A stretch of 32,275 nt of DNA, from positions 1 through 32,275 of the forward strand of contig JAPLQK010000089.1 of the NCBI GenBank assembly GCA_026399735.1, in the 5' to 3' direction. The notes under the pieces were generated by a model that was not told the origin of the DNA, made no database searches, and saw only the letters and a program-made list of their open reading frames with translations. Shown piece after piece: positions 26,796-32,275 of this stretch. This stretch comes from Pseudomonadota bacterium. GTDB taxonomy: Bacteria; Pseudomonadota; Gammaproteobacteria; Burkholderiales; Gallionellaceae. Each line of letters opens with the position of its first letter. Positions within the stretch are counted from its first letter, which is position 1. The translations under genes and the position numbers were made by a program.

Positions 26796-28712
26796 TCAAG
26801 ACAGTCCTGCAATCGTACAATTTCTGCCAGCCGCCTTGGCGGCATAAAGTCGCGTATCAGCCTGATGCAGCATCGCTTCGGGACTTTCCAGTCCTGCATT
26901 GTCAGTCAGACCGATGCTGACCGTCAGACGCAGTGGCTTACTCATGGCTTGCAGCGTCTGAGAAGCAACGTGCTGACGCAGGCGTTCTGCATACGAAAAA
27001 CCGGCTTTTACAGCGCTATCCGGACAGATCACCATGAACTCCTCGCCACCCACGCGACACACCACGTCCTGTTTTCGTGCCGCTTGCTGCAAACTTTTGG
27101 CGACCAGTTTGAGCGCTTCATCTCCGGTTTGATGCCCATAGGTGTCATTGACCGTTTTGAAGTGATCGATATCCACCATCATGCAGCAAACGGGGCGCCG
27201 TGCCCGACTCGCTAATGCCCATTCCTGTTCCAGACGCTCCATGGCGTAGCGACGATTCGGCAAGCCTGTCAATGCATCGGTCAGCGCCAGTTCCTGCAGG
27301 CGCTTATTGGATGTGGCCAGCTCATCGGCAAACTGACGCAACTGCAAACGATCCTCTTCCTGCGCTTCCTGCATCTGGATGATGCGTTGCGCCGAACGCA
27401 GTCTGGCTGCCAGAACTCTTGGATTGATCGGTTTGGAAAGATAATCATTTGCACCCGCTTCAAAAGCTTCAATCAACTTTTCAGCGCTGTCTTGTGCCGT
27501 GACAATGAACACATAAATTTTGTGCCAGTCAGGATTTTTACGCAGTGCACGACAAAACTCGATACCGTCCAGCTCGGGCATAATCCAGTCGCTGATAATG
27601 AGCTGTGGAGGGTTGGTTTTAACAATTTCCAAGGCTTCACGTCCGTTACAGGCCGTCGTTACGCTGTGTCCGGATTTTTCCAGCAAAGTCTTGTAAAGCA
27701 GCCGAATTGCCCGGTCGTCGTCTACCAGAAGAATTTGCAATTTGAACAGGACAGATTGTGAACCGGGCAGTGCATCAATACCGAGCAACTCGGATGTAAT
27801 CGAGGCCGCATTGAGTATTTCCTCAAAAGGCGGGAGAGCCGGCACATTGATATTGAGCAGCGCGCCCCATTCCGTCATGCCGTGCATCACACGATCGCCG
27901 ACTTCAATGAGGGCAGCGGTTTCAACACCTGCACGGGTCGCAAGCAACATGAGTTGCGGGATCAGGCGATAACGTTCCGAAGGTTTTGAGGTGCACACTG
28001 AAGCCAGTCGATCGGAAAAATGGAACAAGTGAAGCAGTCGCCAGTTACGTTCGCCCTCGCTAAATTCGCTGGTCTCGGGTTGCTCAATATGCAACGCGAT
28101 CTCCTGGAAGAGTTTGGGCATTCCCCAGTCTGACAACATCAAAGCCGTAATTTGATTGTGATTAAAACCGAACGCGTTGCGCTCAAGTTCCATGAGGCTG
28201 CTGGCGCTGCCGGATTGAGCCAGCACCTGTGAATATTCCTGCGGAAAAATGCTGGCGAGTGCCAGGCGACCAATCTGAGACAAAAGCCCGAGTAAGAATG
28301 CCTCATCTGCCACGCCGACATGCATTTTTTCCACAATAGACTGTGCAGCGATGCCGGTACAAACCGAATGCGCCCAGAATTTTTGATAATCAAATCCTGT
28401 GCATGCACCTGCGCGAAAGTCTTCTATCAGAGAAAGACCCAGCGCCAATTGGCGTACTGATTTGATGCCCTGTACTGTTACCGCCTCGATGATGGAGGTG
28501 ATCGGACGTCCCTCGCGATGGACAAGCAGATTGGCCACCTTGATGATACGCCCGGCCAGAACAGGATCGCTGTTGATGAGGCGGGCAATTTGTTGCGTCG
28601 TGGTATTTTCTTGATCTGCTAACTGAATAATCTGCAGCGCAACGCCGCGCGGCGAGGGCATCTGCCCATGCGACTTGAATGCCTCGAATTCATAATTAAA
28701 CAATGAATTCAT
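26796..28712 (-). CDS. HDOD-REC-GGDEF signalling protein (diguanylate cyclase)
   Basis: 638-residue soluble protein with three domains. An HDOD domain (about 12-215) includes MPSPRGVALQIIQLADQ and DPVLAGRIIKVANL. A receiver domain (about 326-440) has Asp375 in IISDWIMPELDG, TAQDS and the KP at 427. A short coiled coil (about 445-475) leads to a GGDEF domain (about 476-635) with GGEEF at 555-559. The allosteric c-di-GMP inhibition site RKQD (546-549) is intact, five residues before GGEEF, and substrate-site residues DIDHFKTVNDTYGHQTGDE are present. It should make c-di-GMP under phosphorylation control. The ATG at 28712 lacks a clear SD; a TTG at 28733 is possible. It lies 144 bases downstream of the FixJ-like gene, on the same strand. 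Confidence 0.9.
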   Translation of the reverse strand: MNSLFNYEFEAFKSHGQMPSPRGVALQIIQLADQENTTTQQIARLINSDPVLAGRIIKVANLLVHREGRPITSIIEAVTVQGIKSVRQLALGLSLIEDFRAGACTGFDYQKFWAHSVCTGIAAQSIVEKMHVGVADEAFLLGLLSQIGRLALASIFPQEYSQVLAQSGSASSLMELERNAFGFNHNQITALMLSDWGMPKLFQEIALHIEQPETSEFSEGERNWRLLHLFHFSDRLASVCTSKPSERYRLIPQLMLLATRAGVETAALIEVGDRVMHGMTEWGALLNINVPALPPFEEILNAASITSELLGIDALPGSQSVLFKLQILLVDDDRAIRLLYKTLLEKSGHSVTTACNGREALEIVKTNPPQLIISDWIMPELDGIEFCRALRKNPDWHKIYVFIVTAQDSAEKLIEAFEAGANDYLSKPINPRVLAARLRSAQRIIQMQEAQEEDRLQLRQFADELATSNKRLQELALTDALTGLPNRRYAMERLEQEWALASRARRPVCCMMVDIDHFKTVNDTYGHQTGDEALKLVAKSLQQAARKQDVVCRVGGEEFMVICPDSAVKAGFSYAERLRQHVASQTLQAMSKPLRLTVSIGLTDNAGLESPEAMLHQADTRLYAAKAAGRNCTIAGLS

Positions 28713-28823
28713 GAGGTTATAACCGAAGTGCAAAAACCGTTTTTATGGTGATCCTGTTTCATAAACGCATTGACCAAAAAGCCGGGATGGTCGGAATTAA
28801 ATCACACAAGCCGACTGATTTTA

Positions 28824-28841
28824 ATACGTGCTGCCACGTAT
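28824..28841 (-). terminator. perfect hairpin after the FixJ-like gene
   Basis: ATACGTG (28824-28830) pairs with CACGTAT (28835-28841) around a four-base loop, 15 bases beyond the regulator stop on the minus strand. It is followed by TAAAATCAG, so it may terminate or attenuate before the cyclase gene; the perfect symmetry would also suit a protein-binding site. Confidence 0.35.
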
Positions 28842-28856
28842 CCGCACCGATAACCC

Positions 28857-29483
28857 TTAATTTATAAGGAGATAGCCAAGTTTTGCAACTATCTGAAATA
28901 ACTCGTTAAAATTTGCAGTCCCGGCTTTGGTGCAGATATGAGAGCGATGTAATTCGACAGTACGGTAACTTACACCCAGCTTGATACCGATATCTTTACA
29001 AGACAAACCTTCAACAGAAAGCGCCAGTACTTCCCGTTCCCGTTCAGTCAGTTCGGACATCCTGGAAGTGAAATTCAGGCGTTCCTGTTCACTTTTCAAT
29101 TGAAGGAAATAACTTTCCAGGACTTGCTGTACACGATTGACCAACGCCCCTCCTTCCACCGGTTTTATAAAAAAGTCTTTGGCGCCCTCTTTAACTGCCC
29201 GGACAATGCGTGGCACATCGCTAAACGCTGTCAGAAAAATAACGGGCATGGAATTACCCGATTTTATCAGCGCCTGTTGCACTTCCAGTCCGTCCATGCC
29301 ACTCATTCGAACATCCAGCAAAATACACCCCCATCCTCCGGGATTGCGAGTAAGTAATGCTTCTCCGGACTCAAAATCCTCGACAGGGTAGCCGGACACC
29401 TCCAGCAAAGTAACCAGACCATGTCTTACGGACGCATCGTCATCAACGACATACACGACGGGTTGTATTTTACGGTTTGACAT
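28857..29483 (-). CDS. FixJ/NarL-type response regulator
   Basis: 208-residue regulator. The receiver domain (residues 8-125) has DDD at 14-16, phospho-acceptor Asp57 in ILLDVRMSGMDG, Thr in FLTAF and the KP motif (FFIKPV). The output is a LuxR-type helix-turn-helix (about 140-205): LTEREREVLALSVEGLSCKDIGIKLGVSYRTVELHRSHI. This is the FixJ/TtrR/StyR arrangement. Only three bases separate its ATG from the kinase stop, so the two form a two-component pair, with the kinase first. A direct target promoter could not be identified. Confidence 0.93.
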   Translation of the reverse strand: MSNRKIQPVVYVVDDDASVRHGLVTLLEVSGYPVEDFESGEALLTRNPGGWGCILLDVRMSGMDGLEVQQALIKSGNSMPVIFLTAFSDVPRIVRAVKEGAKDFFIKPVEGGALVNRVQQVLESYFLQLKSEQERLNFTSRMSELTEREREVLALSVEGLSCKDIGIKLGVSYRTVELHRSHICTKAGTANFNELFQIVAKLGYLLIN

Positions 29484-29486
29484 ATA

Positions 29487-31229
29487 TCAGGACTTTCTAC
29501 GATTGCTTTTCATTCTGCGCTCCATGTTGTGTGCACGCTGTTCTGCCGATATGGGCATCGTTTCATTGATGGTTTTTATGGAGAAATGAAAGGCTGTTTT
29601 ACCCTCAACGGGTCGATACCAAAGTTTGCCGTTGCAACTTTCGATCAGCGCACGACTGATGGAAAGCCCCATTCCCACGCCATTTAGCTTCGTCGTAAAA
29701 AAAGGGTCAAAAAGCTTATCTGCGGTTTCCATGATTATTTCCGGTCCATTATCGATTACTGTGATGATGACACTGTCCGGTTGATGTGAAACATGGAGGT
29801 TAATAGTGGGTGCGACTGAATGATCAGTATTTGATGAAGTCGCTTGCTGTGCATTCCATAATAAGTTCATCAGAACTTTTTCCACGCACAAGCGGCGTGT
29901 GTTGACACGAAACTCGCTGTGCGGGCATTCCAGTACAACAATTGCGCTGTTCTCGTTCATTGCCGCCTTGAATATTTTTATTGTGTCATGCAATACGCAA
30001 CTGAGTTCAAACTCTTCAGTCTCAAGTGTGCTTTGATGGATATTTCTCATCAAATTTCGCATCACATTTCCAGCGCGTTGAATCTCGGACACGCTCAATT
30101 GTATGACCTGATTCAGCTTTACTCGATTTATATTATCCATTTTAATCAGTCGCAATGCCGCTTCGCTGTAGCTCCCCGCAGCGTTGAGCGGTTGATTAAG
30201 TTCATGTGCCAATGCCATGACAGTCTGCGCAATGGCCTGCTGCTCCAGCAGCATATCGGCTTGCGCACGTAACTGTTTGAGTTCCAAAGCAGCCATTTTT
30301 TCTGGTGTGATATTTTCAATCACCGAAATAAAATAATCCGGCGAGCTATCCGGTTTTTTTGTCAGTGAAACAGTCAGACGCACCCAGACAATCGCACCCA
30401 GCTTGTGAAGATATCGCTTCTCCATCGAATACGTAGCAATTTCCCCGGTCAACATCAGCTTCGAATTGGCCAAATCCAGATTCAGGTCATCGGCATGTGT
30501 AATGTCCTGGAATGTCAGGTCCATCAACTCTTCTCTGCTGTAGCCGACGATTTGGCAAATCTTGTCATTGACGCGCAACCAGTTCCCACCCAAAGACACA
30601 TGTGCGATACCTACTGCTGCCTGATTGAATGTCGCCTGAAAAAGCGCGGCATTTTGCATTGCCTTGAGATCTGATTCCGCTTGAATACGCTCGGTTATAT
30701 CGTACAGAATCACCAGGTGAGTACCCGAGAAACCTTTCCCCAGCGGCGCTGCACTGACCATAAAAGTACGGCCCCGGCCATCCTTGCAATGAATGTTGAG
30801 TTCGAGGGGAACAAACGGACTCTCGCAGCGTGCTGCCGACTCAAAATTTATCTGCCAGCTATCAGTCACCCGCTGCCGGTATGCCGCGTCCGGGTACGCA
30901 AGCGGCCACCAGTCGGACAGCGTGGGGATATCATCCAGTGTATAGCCGACGGTTTGTATAAAAGCACGGTTGAGCATCACAATGCGGCCATGTTCATCGT
31001 TGATGGCCAGTGGTACCGGGGACGCCTCAAAGATTGCATGGCTGAACCCCTCGCTCATATTCAAGCCTGAGGCAATATGGGTGGCCGTTGATTCAGTCAG
31101 CAGATTATTTATGTTGATCATGTTGTGCTCTGGCAGATATGTTTTTTGTTGTATTTGCATTGCGAATACACTCTGAGACAGAAAGCCCGGCAGGAATTGA
31201 GTAATTTCATCAGATGACGCAGATTCCAT
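29487..31229 (-). CDS. PAS-domain sensor histidine kinase (FixL-like, soluble)
   Basis: About 580 residues with no membrane segment. Two PAS domains: about 58-185 (AIFEASPVPLAINDEHGRIVMLNRAFIQ) and about 195-310 (ATFNQAAVGIAHVSLGGNWLRVND, with a PAC tail ending in VIENITPEK). A short coiled coil follows, then the H box ALAHELNQPLNA (His342), N box LMNLLWNAQQA and the ATPase lid LFDPFFTTKLNGVGMGLSISRALI. The G1 box reads DNGPEI instead of DNGPGI. I see no heme-binding FixL signature that can be trusted. The start is uncertain: ATG 31229, TTG 31250 or ATG 31121 (MININNLL); none has a good SD. The gene looks more AT-rich than its neighbours. Confidence 0.9.
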   Translation of the reverse strand: MESASSDEITQFLPGFLSQSVFAMQIQQKTYLPEHNMININNLLTESTATHIASGLNMSEGFSHAIFEASPVPLAINDEHGRIVMLNRAFIQTVGYTLDDIPTLSDWWPLAYPDAAYRQRVTDSWQINFESAARCESPFVPLELNIHCKDGRGRTFMVSAAPLGKGFSGTHLVILYDITERIQAESDLKAMQNAALFQATFNQAAVGIAHVSLGGNWLRVNDKICQIVGYSREELMDLTFQDITHADDLNLDLANSKLMLTGEIATYSMEKRYLHKLGAIVWVRLTVSLTKKPDSSPDYFISVIENITPEKMAALELKQLRAQADMLLEQQAIAQTVMALAHELNQPLNAAGSYSEAALRLIKMDNINRVKLNQVIQLSVSEIQRAGNVMRNLMRNIHQSTLETEEFELSCVLHDTIKIFKAAMNENSAIVVLECPHSEFRVNTRRLCVEKVLMNLLWNAQQATSSNTDHSVAPTINLHVSHQPDSVIITVIDNGPEIIMETADKLFDPFFTTKLNGVGMGLSISRALIESCNGKLWYRPVEGKTAFHFSIKTINETMPISAEQRAHNMERRMKSNRRKS

Positions 31230-31282
31230 CAGATTAACAGCAATTTTCAATGCGCATCATCCGGGTGATGAATTATCAATTG

Positions 31283-31311
31283 TATATAACTATTTGTTTA
31301 ATATGTGTTAA
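31283..31311 (-). promoter_or_regulatory. candidate promoter of the kinase-regulator genes
   Basis: On the minus strand TTAACA (31311-31306, five of six) and TATATA (31288-31283, four of six) are 17 bases apart in a very AT-rich stretch, about 54 bases before the chosen kinase ATG. Confidence 0.4.
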
Positions 31312-31426
31312 TTTATTTAATCCGCGGGCGGCAGATTTTCTGAAAGGCAATCCGGGGTACAGTGGAATTCGGGATTGGCTTCAACGAGCGTTCCCGGATT
31401 CCGCTTTGTTTCATACGGGCGGCACT

Positions 31427-32275
<849 letters not shown>

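Overview
The window looks like chromosomal core sequence from a betaproteobacterium, most likely of the Nitrosomonadales/Gallionellaceae type. This placement rests on gene content and order judged by eye: argH beside an AlgZ/AlgR-like pair, pepA-holC-valS divergent from lptFG, sigma factor-DUF3619-DUF3106 divergent from ilvB-ilvN-ilvC, pssA, leuA, ppc divergent from hemC-hemD-hemX-hemY, and a PEP-CTERM protein. GC content appears to be a little over 50 percent. I see no tRNA, rRNA, CRISPR array, insertion sequence or phage gene.

Layout. 1-2.7 kb: 5' part of argH (minus), then a LytS/AlgZ-type sensor kinase and a LytTR regulator. 2.7-4.9 kb: a BepA-like periplasmic metalloprotease, divergent from a rhodanese-tusA pair for sulfur transfer. 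4.9-9.9 kb: minus-strand run pepA-holC-hypothetical-valS. 10-12.2 kb: lptF-lptG, the inner-membrane permease of LPS export. 12.2-13.5 kb: minus-strand run of an ECF-like sigma factor, a one-TM DUF3619 protein and a periplasmic DUF3106 protein. 13.6-19.6 kb: branched-chain amino acid genes ilvB, ilvN, ilvC, then pssA, then leuA with a probable leucine leader peptide and attenuator. 19.6-23.2 kb: PEP-CTERM protein and ppc on the minus strand. 23.2-26.6 kb: hemC-hemD-hemX and a short hemY. 26.8-31.2 kb: minus-strand signalling block of PAS sensor kinase, FixJ-like regulator and an HDOD-REC-GGDEF diguanylate cyclase. 31.4 kb to the end: 3' part of phosphoglucomutase.

Most of the window is ordinary metabolism. 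The points most worth following are: (1) a 26-codon leader ORF with a Leu-Leu-Leu run upstream of leuA, followed by mutually exclusive RNA pairings; (2) a sigma factor whose only plausible full-length start is CTG behind a perfect AAGGAG; (3) the overlapping sigma/DUF3619/DUF3106 genes, which have the layout of a sigma/anti-sigma/periplasmic-sensor unit; (4) a leucyl aminopeptidase lacking roughly 65-70 residues of its N-terminal domain; (5) a HemY cut to its N-terminal half; (6) a FixL-like kinase with Glu in place of a G1-box Gly.

Start sites were re-chosen from Shine-Dalgarno (SD) sequences and family N-termini for many genes. Functions come from recognising motifs, not from any database search.
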